The notes beneath the pieces are model-generated. The model had not been told where the DNA came from and made no database searches. It saw only the letters and a program-made list of their open reading frames with translations. From positions 14,901,385 through 14,965,384 of the forward strand of contig JASFXZ010000010.1 of NCBI GenBank assembly GCA_032209605.1: DNA of 64,000 nt, given 5' to 3'. This document shows, one piece after another, positions 12,494 to 24,321 of this stretch. The translations under genes were made by a program, and so were the position numbers. How positions within the stretch are numbered: position 1 is the first letter of the stretch; every line of letters begins with the position of its first letter. This DNA is from Mactromeris polynyma. Taxonomy: Eukaryota > Mollusca > Bivalvia > Venerida > Mactridae.

Positions 12494-13918
12494 TACACTG
12501 AACAAAAAAAGAAACTACCGAATTGTACACATAGTATTTGTGTGTTTAAGAAATCATTGTGTAAAGAAAGTAGACAGGTAATAGTATTGACCTGTGTTAT
12601 CAGGATTCATAAATTTAGCGATTATGTTTGCACTGTTAATCGTCAACAACATGAAACTCGATTTGCACGTGCATGATTTGTTCAACATGTCCCGTGTGGT
12701 ATTCGGTCAATTTGTTTTACTTGTCTTACTGACATTATTGTCAAGTGAACGAAAACGCTTCAGAATTTGTAAAAACATTTTACATTGTAGCATTTTATGT
12801 ATGCCAAGAATACCCAATAATTGACGCGAACGTGCGATTGGCATGCTTGATGCTGGCATGTGGACAGACGATGTTGCAAGGCATGTTGGGAGTTCAAGGC
12901 TAGCGATACAAAATCTTCGCGCACGATTTAGAACGCCAGGACACACCGACGACTTGCCACGTCGTCAAGACCGCTATATCATGAACACGCATTTGCACAA
13001 TCGATTCTAAACTGCCACTGCTGCTGCTGCTTACACACCTCGGCTTCATAATAACCGAATCAGTGGGCAAACTGTTCGTAATCGACTGCGGGAGAACGGT
13101 TACACAGACGACGTCCTTACGTCGGATGCGTTTTAACGCAACGTCATCGTGTTAGTCGTCTTAATTGGTCACGTGTACACACTCGTTGGACACGACGACG
13201 CTGGAATACCGTTCTTTTTTTGATGAATCCAGATTTTGTTTACATCGTGGTGATGGCAGGGTGCGCGTCTACCGTAGGAGAAATGAACGCTATGCTGCAT
13301 GACTGTTGTGTTCTTGTTATCGTTCACCACTAGTCGTCATTAATGGCAAGTTTAATGCTCAACGTTACCGCGATGACATTCTCGCTCAACACGTCATTCC
13401 TCTGTTCCATAACAACGCCAACATCTCGATTGTTCAGCATGATAATGCCACATCTCATACAGCTAGAGACACATTGATTTCATGGATGACTGGCCCGCTA
13501 AAAGTCATGCTCTCACGTCGCACCTCTGGGATATTCTGCACAGACGAGTGAGGTGGCGTCCCAACCCACCTGCTAACATCAACGAACTTCGTCAAGCGCT
13601 CATTCAGGAATGGAATAATATTCCACAGACAGAAATAAACACCTAGCTTAGTCAATTCTATGCGCCGGCGATGCACTGCAGTGGTCAACTCAAGAGGTGG
13701 TCATACCCGTTATTAAGTGTTATTTTTGTTTTTAACCCCTACCTCACTTGGTCAAAATATCCCCCATTTTCTGTTAACCTTTGGCGATAATTTTTGCACC
13801 AAACGATGCACCAATGGAACACTCTTGAAACGCATATCTAACAATGATTCCCCCGATTTGTTTTCATCCAACTATGTTCAAGCTAACTTAGCGGAAGTTT
13901 CTTATTTTGTTTGGTATA
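12494..13918 (+). mobile_element. Tc1-like DNA transposon, complete but inactive
   Basis: The element is bounded by imperfect terminal inverted repeats of about 27 bp: 12494-12520 (begins TACACTGAACAAAAAAAGAA) and 13892-13918 on the complementary strand, with 22 of 27 positions matching by eye. A TA dinucleotide flanks each side (12492-12493 and 13919-13920), as expected for Tc1/mariner insertion. The length of about 1.4 kb is usual for a Tc1 element. Inside lies one transposase gene in plus orientation, broken by stops, frameshifts and a deletion. Confidence 0.88.
12801..13716 (+). pseudogene. Tc1-like transposase pseudogene (DD34E family)
   Basis: Tc1 transposases bind the terminal repeats and cut and paste the element with a D-D-E catalytic triad. 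Translation across frames gives the family landmarks in order. These are an N-terminal helix-turn-helix region (ERAIGMLDAGMW then GSSRLAIQNLRARF), the HNNRISGQTVRNRLRE block, the first catalytic Asp in FDESRF-like sequence near 13222, the second Asp in QHDNATSHTA near 13436, and the terminal VVNSRGGHTRY followed by stop at 13714. The chosen start ATG at 12801 is followed by an in-frame TGA at codon 8. TAA codons interrupt later, and the reading frame changes at least once, since the start and stop lie in different frames. A stretch between the first Asp region and VVINGKFNAQRYRD is missing. The residue where the catalytic Glu of the usual IEHLWD motif should be reads SHLWD, so the triad is lost. 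Confidence 0.88.
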
Positions 13919-14645
13919 TACATGTACGTACAACATTTGGTCTAAAATGTATGTTCAAGATCAATATTATAATACTGCTACGCCGAAAATAGAAATAATG
14001 AAAATGTATTACATGTAATTGTAGCAGCTTCGATAAATAGTATAATATATTATAAATGATTCGCAAAATCGTAATTAAATGGCTGTTATTAGCTGCGTAT
14101 ATCTGTCACGACATAATGGCCGTGGCTCCACCTTTAGCAGTTTCCAACTGCGAACAAATTGTAAAGTCACCTTAGCGACCAATAATCATTTGATGTTTGT
14201 GTGTGGACATTATTTGCAGACAACGTTTTTAAAGCTAATCGAATGGCATCTCAAATATCGGCATATTCTTTACTGTAATTTGAGAATATATTCTTCAATA
14301 AAATATATTCTAAGAAAAAAACTCCGAAGAACTTATCTCAAAGGATGAACGCATCATTCAATATTAATCTAATTAATTGACCGTTCTTTTTGATCATGGG
14401 CACGACAGATTTAATTAGCCATTCTTAGTCTATATAGTCCGTGGAAAGACTACTGTTGTTTATAATGACTTGTATAACAAAACCTCCCGTAAATTAAACA
14501 TTTCATGGACAAATCATAACATTATATATAACTAAATTACTATATATATTGTATATTGATTGCATAAAAATATTTATTCCAAATTTTAAAGTGTGAATTA
14601 CTTTAAATGATACAGACACATTTCAGGGATTACATTTCAACAATA
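13919..14645. other. AT-rich spacer, nothing recognised
   Basis: No repeat, RNA or coding signal is supported. Short open frames here have no protein-like composition. Confidence 0.5.
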
Positions 14646-14813
14646 CAGTAAAACTTCAATGATAAAACTACCTTTAGGACCCTTGAAAACTGGTCTTCTT
14701 ATTGACATGGCCTTAATAGTGAGGTTGAAAACAGTCAATATTGACTTGAAAATTGTGTTCTTAATTATGAGGTGGTCTTAATATTTAGGTGGTCTTAAAA
14801 TGAGGTTTTAGTG
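14646..14813. mobile_element. pogo-style MITE, family P copy 1
   Basis: It starts CAGTAAAACTTCA and ends TGAGGTTTTAGTG, is flanked by TA on both sides, and has no coding capacity. The interior contains several forms of 'GGTGGTCTTAATATTGAGG'. It is related to 39689-39783, 40519-40652 and 55221-55414. CAG ends with a TA target site are typical of pogo/Tigger-mobilised elements, so that assignment is inference. Confidence 0.75.
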
Positions 14814-15759
14814 TACTATGCACAGCTCCACCTGTTGTGGGTGATTGTGCTCTTCGTATGTGGCGTAACTTGCTTTGCTTCTTCATTTATATGTGCCGAA
14901 CAGAGATGATGAAATAAATTGAGATGCGCATGTTGATCAGGCTTTTCTCGTAAAGAACTTGAATAAAATCACGGACATATAAACCAAAAATAGGAATACC
15001 AACCGATGAATATACAGTTGTATAGCTGTTGTACGATTACGGCGGATCAAAAAGTCAACTACTCTCCATATAAAAAAAGATGGCGGACATCGCAAAAAGT
15101 TTTATCGCGTTTTTGACCTCGGAAGAAATCTCACTGCCCGCGAGAGTTCAAACAAATATATAAAGACATAGTGGGAATTTTCCAATCCAAGTTTATATGT
15201 TCGTGATATAACATACTGGCATTCTTTGTTTATCTCGTCGGTTTGTTGACATTCTCAAATATGAACTTTTGCCTCGGTACGTGCCTTTGAATTTGATTAT
15301 ACGATTTATTGAGAATGTGTGTTAATTAATACTGAATTTTGTATCATGTGTTAGACACGTATGAGTATGCGTAAGTAAGTGTATATGAATTGTCTTCATC
15401 TATCTAATGTTATTAATGTGAACAAAGGAAACAGTTTTGTCACGATTATCCATTTTCAAAGCAGAAAGAACTAGACATGTCATTGATTCAATTTTTTGCA
15501 TACCGACAAAATTGATACATCGAAAGACAAATTTGGATTATATTTTTATTTTCCTATAATAGACAATTAACTCCCTTTTCTGTATGTTTCTGCGTATGCC
15601 CTTCTTATTTAAAAAAAATGGTTTTGTATATTAAAATGTTCAACTTGTATTTTTATTATAACAAGATACCATTTATGTTATCGATCCATATTTTCAACAT
15701 CACAGTATCATAATTATGATACTATCAGCACGGTGCTGACATTGGGAATGTACCATCCA
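14814..15759. other. AT-rich spacer, nothing recognised
   Basis: No feature is supported. A single AAGATGGCGGAC word near 15077 resembles a YY1-type start-site motif, but no open frame or second signal accompanies it. Confidence 0.45.
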
Positions 15760-16219
15760 CTAATGCCTCGGTCACATATCCGTACGATGTCCATACGATT
15801 TATAAAATCGTACGATTTCATCAACTTTTAAAATCCGTACGGACTCCGTACCATCGTAGCTTCTGGTCACATACCTTACGGAGGATGCAATCGTAGGAAA
15901 TCCGTACGGACATCGCAGACAAGTCGTGTGGAGCTCGCAAGGAGCTCGGACGTACCTCGTACGATGCACGTGTGTTCGTACGGCGCTCGTACGGTGCGAG
16001 CTGCTCCCGACTTCGAAAATTTCTACGAGCTCGGCGAGAGCTCGGGAGGTCTTTGAAACATTTTCACCGAGTCCCTGTGTCCTCTACGAGTTCAAAAAAT
16101 CCGTACGATGCTCACAAGAGTCAACGATGTCCATACGGACTCGGTGCGATTTTGCAAAATTTCGACTGAAAACCTACCCGTACCGAGCTCGTAGCGTGGA
16201 TGTGACCAGGGCATTACTA
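15760..16219. mobile_element. GTACG-rich foldback element with terminal inverted repeats
   Basis: The left end CTAATGCCTCGGTCACAT is matched in inverted form by the right end, ATGTGACCAGGGCATTACTAG. The interior is dense in CGTACG, CCGTACGG, GAGCTCG and related palindromic words, unlike the AT-rich surroundings. Overlapping open frames on both strands follow from this CG-rich composition and resemble no protein family. The element type is unassigned; a non-autonomous foldback transposon is the likeliest reading. Confidence 0.72.
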
Positions 16220-16860
16220 GAGCACTGTTTATCAAGCGGTCGTCTCAAAGCGAGGTTACGCTATTTTGGCAAAGTTTTAGACTGTACCCATTCTTCCTTC
16301 ATAATATCGATAATTGTGTATATGGAATATCGATGGAAATATTGATATGGATTGTATCAATGACAACCCTAGAGCGGACTACAAGGTCTAAACACCCCAG
16401 TTTTATTTACATTAGAACATAAGAAAGTACATACTTAACATTTAAATTAAACATATAAAATGCAATTAAGATAATTGATAATCCGCATTACATTACTTAA
16501 TTGATTACGTAATTGTAATTTGTGTTAACTCGTCCGTTGATGGTATTGTATTGAGAAGCAATTTAACTCAGCATGATTGGTTTGAAAAATGCCGCGACTC
16601 AATGTATTTTTCAGGTTCATCGATGAATTGTTTGGTCTTTTAGCCATTACAGTACTAAACTAAAAACAAATACCTACCCACTGTTATCATTCTGGGTCGA
16701 GTAACATCAAACAAACAATGTTAAAGTATGGCCTTACATCATATTGATGCTGAAATTGTGTTGCTTAATTAATGGAAATTAACGTGTGTGTGTGTTTTTC
16801 GACCTTACAATAATATTTTCCGCCATATTACTCACGGATACAGTGTTTACTTGTAACATA
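16220..16860. other. AT-rich spacer with one dispersed repeat
   Basis: Unassigned sequence apart from the dispersed repeat W at about 16585-16722. A short GTGTGTGTGTG run lies near 16785. Confidence 0.5.
16585..16722 (+). repeat. dispersed repeat W, copy 1
   Basis: It aligns with 35521-35660 over about 140 bp: AAAATGCCGC, ACTCAAT, TTTTTCAGGTT, ATCGATGA, TCTTTTAGCCATTACAG, CTACC, CCACTGTTA, GGGTCG and CAATGTT occur in the same order. No terminal inverted repeat or coding content is seen. The family is unclassified. Confidence 0.65.
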
Positions 16861-16965
16861 CAGTCAGACCTCGTTTATTCGACAACCTTTAATCCGAATA
16901 CTTTGTATCATCCGAGGTCCCGATGTATTTTTCGAAACGAACTTCGAATGAACTAGGTGCCACTG
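16861..16965. mobile_element. pogo-style MITE, family Q copy 1 (short)
   Basis: It starts CAGTCAGACCTCGTTTATTC and ends GTGCCACTG, with TA on both sides. Its core (ACAACCTTTAATCCGAATAC, then ATCCGAGGTCCCGATGTA) is the reverse complement of the 3' half of 33364-33545 and 43051-43226. It lies about 20 bp before the 26-bp minisatellite. Confidence 0.75.
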
Positions 16966-16988
16966 TATATGCTGCCCCCTTGTGATTC

Positions 16989-18267
16989 CACACTGTGGAC
17001 ACATGCCATGATATCACACTTTGGACACACGTCATGATATCACACTTTGGATGCATGACATGATATCACACTTTGGATGCATGACATGATATCACACTTT
17101 GGATGCATGACATGATATCACACTGTGGACACATGGCATGATATCACACTTTGGATGCATGACATGATATCACACTGTGGACGCATGACATGTTATCACA
17201 CTGTGGACACATGACATGATATCGCACTGTGGACACACGTCATGATATCTCACTTTGGACACATGACGTGCTATCACACTGTGGACACATGACATTTTAT
17301 CACACTGTGGACATATGGCATGATATCACACTGCGGACACATGACATGTTATCACACTGTGGACGCAAGACATGTTATCACACTGTGGACACATGGAATG
17401 ATATCACATTGTGGACACATGACATGGTATCACACTGTGGACACATTACATGTTATCACGCTTTGGACACATGGAATGATATCACGCTTTGGACACATGA
17501 CATGTTATCACACTGTGGACACATGGAATGATATCACGCTTTGGACACATGACATGGTATCACACTGTGGACACATTACATGTTATCACACTGTGGACAC
17601 ATGGAATGATATCACGCTTTGGACACATGACATGGTATCACACTGTGGACACATGGAATGATATCACGCTTTGGACACATGACATGGTATCACACTGTGG
17701 ACACATGGAATGATATCACGCTTTGGACACATTACATGTTATCACACTGTGGACACATGGAATGATATCACGCTTTGGACACATGACATGGTATCACACT
17801 GTGGACACATGGAATGATATCACGCTTTGGACACATTACATGTTATCACACTGTGGACACATGGAATGATATCACGCTTTGGACACATGACATGGTATCA
17901 CACTGTGGACACATGGAATGATATCACGCTTTGGACACATGACATGTTATCACACTGTGGACACATGGAATGATATCACGCTTTGGACACATGACATGGT
18001 ATCACACTGTGGACACATTACATGTTATCACACTGTGGACGCAAGACATGTTATCACACTGTGGACACATGGAATGATATCACGCTTTGGACACATGACA
18101 TGGTATCACACTGTGGACACATTACATGGTATCACACTGTGGACACATTACATGTTATCACGCTTTGGACACATGACATACTATCGCACTGTTGACACAT
18201 AACATGTTATCACGCTTTGGACACATGACATGGTATCACACTGTGGACACATAACATGTTATCACAC
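16989..18267. repeat. 26-bp minisatellite, about 49 units
   Basis: The unit contains CACACTGTGGACACATGACA followed by TGATAT. Each unit carries the near-palindrome TGTGGACACA, and many contain GATATC. From about 17390 onward the units alternate in pairs (TGTGGACACATGGAATGATA, then TTTGGACACATGACATGGTA), giving a 52-bp dimer. Because 26 is not a multiple of 3, a stop-free unit makes every plus frame open for long runs. The short His/Trp/Thr-rich open frames here are artefacts of that. Confidence 0.95.
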
Positions 18268-19049
18268 CCGGTCACAGTAACCATCATAGTGTTTTTCTTA
18301 TAATGCCGAGTGTAGGCAGGGAAGCTATCAGTACCATTTGGTGTTTCGCAGCAGGGGATTGCACCAGCGACCTGTCCAACCCTAGACAGATGATCGGACC
18401 TGTTCTCTTGCTCATTGACAGATGTATGCTGAATTTTCTGCCTGATATTGAAAATGCTCCGATAACACAAAATTGTCGCTTCGGACTATACACTGATTGG
18501 AGCGGAATTCAAAATAAACTTGGTTTATATACTCAATACATTTAAATACGCACATTTTTGTTCCTGTGTTGTGCCTTTTAAGTTTCATTAAAACTCATTT
18601 TGATATGAAAATATCCGTTGATTGAAAGAAAATTTAGCGTAATTTTGCGTAAATTGAAACACTATCTAAGATTTTATCACGCAGCATGCACTTTGACAAA
18701 TCTTACATTAATTTTTCTGCGTTTTTACATGTATTGAGTATTTATACTACACGCCATTAGAAACGCAACTAAAAAGTGTCCGCGACAATACAGTGACATT
18801 ATAAAGAAAACTTTTATTTTAATTCTCCAACATAATTTCCTAAACTTAATAAAAAATGAAATATGAATACAAGGGCCATAGTGGGATTTATTTTTGATGA
18901 ATGATTTACACATTTGTAACAGTAAAACGAGTTTATTACTTGGAACAAAATGACGACTAAGTAAAATAGTTTTAATGACGTTAAGTATAGTTTTAACTTA
19001 TTCATGAAATAATTCATTACAACTTTTGCTAATCGTTCACGATGACTGC
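18268..19049. other. spacer without supported gene
   Basis: The first part, up to about 18540, has overlapping short open frames on both strands, none protein-like. A stretch near 18745-18780 (CCATTAGAAACGCAACTAAA) resembles the end of a Tc1-type element, but no partner end was found. Confidence 0.4.
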
Positions 19050-20827
19050 TTCCTGGGTTACCAACCAGTACTCAGCCCCTTATTGTCAGGGACTGTGACG
19101 TTAGCGATACAACCTTCCTGTGTTACCAACCAGTACTCAGCCCCTTATTGTCAGGGACTGTGACGTTAGCGATACAACCTCCCTGTGTTACCAACCAGTA
19201 CTCAGCCCCTTATTGTCAGGGAATGTGACGTTAGCGATACAACCTTCCTGTGTTACCAACCAGTACTCAGCCCCTTATTGTCAGGGACTGTGACGTTAGC
19301 GATACAACCTCCCTGTGTTACCAACCAGTACTCAGCCCCTTATTGTCAGAGAATGTGACGTTAGCGATACAACCTTCCTGGGTTACCAACCAGTACTCAG
19401 CCCCTTATTGTCAGGGACTGTGACGTTAGCGATACAACCTTCCTGTGTTACCAACCAGTACTCAGCCCCTTATTGTCAGGAACTGTGACGTTAGCGATAC
19501 AACCTTCCTGGGTTACCAACCAGTACTCAGCCCCTTATTGTCAGGGACTGTGACGTTAGCGATACAACCTTCCTGTGTTACCAACCAGTACTCAGCCCCT
19601 TATTGTCAGGAACTCCTGTGTTACCAACCATAACTCAGCCCCTTATGGTCAGGAACTGTGACGTTAGCGATACAACCTTCCTGTGTTACCAACCAGTACT
19701 CGGCCCCTTATGGTCAGGAACTGTGACGTTAGCGATACAACCTTCCTGTGTTACCAACCATAACTCAGCCCCTTATGGTCAGGAACTGTGACGTTAGCGA
19801 TACAACCTTCCTGTGTTACCAACCAGTACTCAGCCCCTTATTGTCAGGGACTGTGACGTTAGCGATACAACCTTCCTGTGTTACCAACCAGTACTCAGCC
19901 CCTTATTGTCAGGGACTGTGACGTTAGCGATACAACCTTCCTGGGTTACCAACCAGTACTCAGCCCCTTATTGTCAGGAACTGTGACGTTAGCGATACAA
20001 CCTTCCTGGGTTACCAACCAGTACTCGGCCCCTTATTGTCAGGAACTGTGACGTTAGCGATACAACCTTCCTGTGTTACCAACCAGTACTCAGCCCCTTA
20101 TTGTCAGGGAATGTGACGTTAGCGATACAACCTTCCTGTGTTACCAACCAGTACTCGGCCCCTTATTGTCAGAGACTGTGACGTTAGCGATACAACCTTC
20201 CTGTGTTACCAACCAGTACTCGGCCCCTTTTTGTCAGAGAATGTGACGTTAGCGATACAACCTTCCTGTGTTACCAACCAGTACTCAGCCCCTTATTGTC
20301 AGGGACTGTGACGTTAGCGATACAACCTTCCTGTGTTACCATCCAGTACTCAGCCCCTTATTGTCAGGGAATGTGACGTTAGCGATACAACCTTCCTGTG
20401 TTACCAACCAGTACTCAGTCCCTTATTGTCAGGGACTGTGACGTTAGCGATACAACCTTCCTGGGTTACCAACCAGTACTCAGCCCCTTATTGTCAGGGA
20501 CTGTGACGTTAGCGATACAACCTTCCTGGGTTACCAACCAGTACTCGGCCCCTTATTGTCAGGGACTGTGACGTTAGCGATACACCCTTCCTGGGTTACC
20601 AACCAGTACTCGGCCCCTTATTGTCAGGGACTGTGACGTTAGCGATACAACCTTCCTGTGTTACCATCCAGTACTCAGCCCCTTATTGTCAGGAACTGTG
20701 ACGTTAGCGATACAACCTTCCTGTGTTACCAACCAGTACTCAGCCCCTTATTGTCAGGAACTCCTGTGTTACCAACCGGTACTCAGCCCCTTATTGTCAG
20801 GGACTGTGACGTTAGCGATACAACCTT
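19050..20827. repeat. 65-bp minisatellite, about 27 units
   Basis: The unit contains CCTGTGTTACCAACCAGTAC, TCAGCCCCTTATTGTCAGG and TGTGACGTTAGCGATACAAC. Two units are shortened to about 43 bp by loss of the TGTGACGTTAGCG part (near 19571-19613 and 20720-20765), both with the same junction GTCAGGAACTCCTGTG. Other variation is by substitution. Each full unit carries one TGACGT core, a CREB/ATF half-site word; any function is unproven. Confidence 0.95.
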
Positions 20828-21021
20828 AGTATATGTTCTTTTGAATCCAATATTATTATAATAAAATATATTTTAATTAAAATTGTCAAAAGTGTCGATT
20901 GGGTATCAAAAATGATTTAGACAAAATTTCATTCGTTAAGATTTAATGAAAAAGAAATGTCGGTAAGTCTGAGTTTTAGTCTTAAAACATTTGTGAATAA
21001 GACCCCAGGAGTCAAACGCGC

Positions 21022-21106
21022 TACCCCTCGACCCCCCTCGACCCCCCTCGACCCCCCTCGACCCCCCTCGAACCCCCTCGAACCCCCTCGAACCCCATCG
21101 ACCCCA
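21022..21106. repeat. 10-bp C-rich tandem repeat with G-quadruplex potential on the minus strand
   Basis: Copies of ACCCCCCTCG are followed by AACCCCCTCG and ACCCCATCG variants. Read on the minus strand this gives at least four runs of five or six G separated by four-base TCGA spacers, which fits the canonical intramolecular G-quadruplex pattern. Confidence 0.9.
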
Positions 21107-21242
21107 TGCTCCTTGTACGCTTACTCCTGTCTCTACATGTCTGTGATTCCAACACTTTTAATGTAAGTACGAATTGTTATTTTCTTATTGATATTCACTC
21201 TTCAAAACACTTTCTGTGTGCATTCAAGTACTAAACAATATA

Positions 21243-21663
21243 CTGGAACCCTTTTAAACCGAAACCCCCTTTAATCCGGAAACCCATTGAACCGGACGAA
21301 TCGTCCGGTCCCAACATTTTTACTATGTAAATCACCCCTTTAATCCGGAAACCCCTTAATTCAGGAAACCGGACATGAATTTCTGCTGTTTTGTCATAAA
21401 TAGAATCGTTCATTCGTCATCTAAAATTTTTTGTTGAAGACTCGTATAATAATGATCACTCGTATAAGATCCTCTATGTATTTGTAGTAAGATTTTCACA
21501 TTCAGATTTAAAAGTTTTATGCATTTGTATATACAAATCACTACAGTTCTAAACCAAATATAGATCTAAATGTCCCCAATTGAAAACAAATGTTCCGAAT
21601 CTTGTCCGGTTTTCAAAACCCCTTTAGTCCGGAAACGGTTTACGGTTTAAAGGGGTTCCGGTG
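21243..21663. mobile_element. inverted-repeat element (MITE family R)
   Basis: The left end (CTGGAACCCTTTTAAACC) and the inverted right end (CACCGGAACCCCTTTAAACC) form terminal repeats next to TA dinucleotides. Both flanks carry further 'CCCTTTAATCCGGAAACC' blocks in inverted arrangement around an AT-rich non-coding core. At about 420 bp with no open frame, it fits a non-autonomous pogo/Tigger-like element; the superfamily is inference. Confidence 0.7.
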
Positions 21664-22816
21664 TACAACAAACGTATTATGAACATAACTATTTAAATGT
21701 CTATTTTGTTTATCATTACTTGATTTTTTTGAATCTATGTTCAACTTAACCAAATTATATGTTTATTTAGACAACATATCTTCTGTGTTGATTGTAGCTG
21801 ATAATTTGACTTAGTCTCTGTCAACTATTCCTGTTTTAAGCCTGTCATTGTCCTAAGACTGAAAGAAGCCATAACTTGACGATAGTTATTGTCGTATAAC
21901 GGACATTCATCCTGTAACACTTTTTTTCTTTTTATGGTTTCATTTAAAAGAATTCAATCATCTGACGAGAGGTAGCAATTATAGAAAATTGTAGATGACA
22001 ATCATTTTTTCTTCGTCTGGTTTATTCATAGAAGATCATCATCGTATGGTAAGGAGAATGTTTGTGAAATGGATAAATGGCGGTCGCTCAAACGAGACGT
22101 TGCGGGTTGAATTATGCAAAGGCCAAGACCATACCTCATCACAGGAAGAAGCCGACTCAACACTGACTAAACCATAATGCTTTCAATGCTTTCGTCACAA
22201 TGACGATTAAATAAAATTGTTTAATACAATACCATAACGAGCGTTCAGAGCAAGACTAGCCTACCTCCTATGTATCTATACAGGAATTAGTATAGTATTG
22301 CACTGAACCCTCGATAAGGTGTATAGTGGCGATAACACCCATGTATACTTTGCGATAATTCACTAGAGTAATAACAACTCACGTGCGTGCGACGTCACAA
22401 AAAAAACTAAATTCTCGACAGTTCTCGGATATTTCCATTACTCTCCGTTAAAGTACACTGAACTTAGTTGGCAAAGGTTTTCCAAATGATCAAAACAAGT
22501 GTGACGTAACGCGCTCATATGATGTTGACATTGTTAATGTTTATTTTATACGAAGTATGACATTTTATTTCATTGAACATTTTGTTCGACATGTCTCGTT
22601 TTTATCGTTTTTAAAAGACTCTTTTAATAAATTCCAAAAATAATGACCACACCTCGTATTGTGGAGCAAGAACACATTTTTGTTATCAGTCATCACTCAA
22701 TTAATAATTGATTGTTGTGAAGTTGACAGTTGTAGCCGTAACAAAAGTAACAGTTATACTACATTCCGTATTAGTAGTATAGGCCCCGGTGGCGAGGGTA
22801 AATAAACTCAAATCCA
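21664..22816. other. spacer, ending with a detached partial 39-bp unit
   Basis: AT-rich, with no coding or RNA feature supported. At 22764-22783 a partial unit of the following minisatellite (CCGTATTAGTAGTATAGG) stands alone, separated from the array by about 35 bp of unrelated sequence. Confidence 0.5.
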
Positions 22817-23945
22817 CAGTAGTATAGGGGACGGTTTGGTGTCAAGGTCCGTATTTGTAGTATAGGGGACGGTTTGGTGTCAAGGTCCGTATTTGTAGTC
22901 TAGGGGACGGTTTGGTGTCAAGGTCCGTATTTGAAGTATAGGGGACGGTTTGGTGTCAAGGTCCGTATTTGTAGTATAACGGTTTGGTGTCAAGGTCCGT
23001 ATTTGTAGTATAGGGGACGGTTTGGTGTCAAGGTCCGTATTAGTAGTATACGGGACGGTTTGGTGTCAAGGTCCGTATTAGTAGTATAGGGGTCGGTTTG
23101 GTGTCAAGGTCCGTATTTGTAGTATAGGGGACGGTTTGGTGTCAATGTCCGTATTTGTAGTATAGGGGACGGTTTGGTGTCAATGTCCGTATTTGTAGTA
23201 TAGGGGACGGTTTGGTGTCAAGGTCCGTATTTGTAGTATAGGAGACGGTTTGGTGTCAAGGTCCGTATTTGAAGTATAGGGGACGGTTTGGTGTCAAGGT
23301 CCGTATTTGTAGTATAGGGGAAGGTTTGGTGTCAAGGTCCGTATTAGTATTATAGGGGTCGGTTTGGTGTCAAGGTCCGTATTAGTAGTATAGGAGACGG
23401 TTTGGTGTCAAGGTCCGTATAGTAGTATAGGGGACGGTTTGGTGCCAAGGTCCGTATTAGTAGTATAGGGGACGGTTTGGTGTCAAGGTCCGTATTAGTA
23501 GTATAGGGGACGGTTTGGTGTCAAGGTCCGTATTAGTAGTATAGGGGACGGTTTGGTGTCAAGGTCCGTATTAGTAGTATAGGGGACGGTTTGGTGTCAA
23601 GGTCCGTATTAGTAGTATAGGGGACGGTTTGGTGTCAAGGTCCGTATTAGTAGTATAGGGGACGGTTTGGTGTCAAGGTCCGTATTAGTAGTATAGCGGA
23701 CGGTTTGGTGTCAAGGTCCGTATTAGTAGTATAGGGGTCGGTTTGGTGTCAAGGTCCGTATTAGTAGTATAGGGGACGGTTTGGTGTCAAGGTCCGTATT
23801 AGTAGTATAGGGGACGGTTTGGTGTCAAGGTCCGTATTAGTAGTATAGGGGACGGTTTGGTGTCAAGGTCCGTATTAGTAGTATAGGGGACGGTTTGGTG
23901 TCAAGGTCCGTATTAGTAGTATAGCGGACGGTTTGGTGTCAAGGA
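22817..23945. repeat. 39-bp minisatellite, about 29 units
   Basis: The unit contains TAGTAGTATAGGGGACGG followed by TTTGGTGTCAAGGTCCGTAT. The 5' half mainly has the TATTTGTAG variant and the 3' half the TATTAGTAG variant. One 5' unit lacks GGGGA. The array ends abruptly at GTGTCAAGGAC. Confidence 0.95.
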
Positions 23946-24321
23946 CTGCGCATACACGGCGTCCATTTCTATCTATTTTAGTCTCGGTATTTCACAATCA
24001 CCATGTAAGTATTGCATCAGCCTAAACCCACGCGAGTGTCGCATCAAATCATTGTTTAAGCCAACCAATGAAAAATCGGTTAATGGAACATGAAAGTTTT
24101 TCAGCTAAATATTGTATTTCATTATTGCACATCTGTTCATCATGAACATTTCAACACACATTGAGCGCAAGCACTTAGCAATATACACAGATACCTCTAT
24201 CTTTTTGAACCAGGTTGTCATGCTCTTGTGTATTCGACAATGGCTGCAGTATCCTGACAGAGAAAAGTCGACGTTTCATAAAGTAGTGTTAAAACAGATG
24301 GAAGTTAGCATTGGTATATTG
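23946..24321. other. spacer preceding the 31-bp array
   Basis: It contains the non-repetitive beginning of an open frame that runs from 24112 into the 31-bp array (253 codons in total). The first about 70 residues match nothing I recognise, and the rest is repeat translation, so I do not call a gene. Confidence 0.4.

Noticed and set aside
15060..15090. AAGATGGCGGAC word as a gene start
   Set aside because: A single short motif without an open frame or other promoter signal.
18290..18545. Overlapping short frames and a weak tRNA-like B box on the minus strand
   Set aside because: The motif is too degenerate, and there is no second copy in the window or supporting structure.
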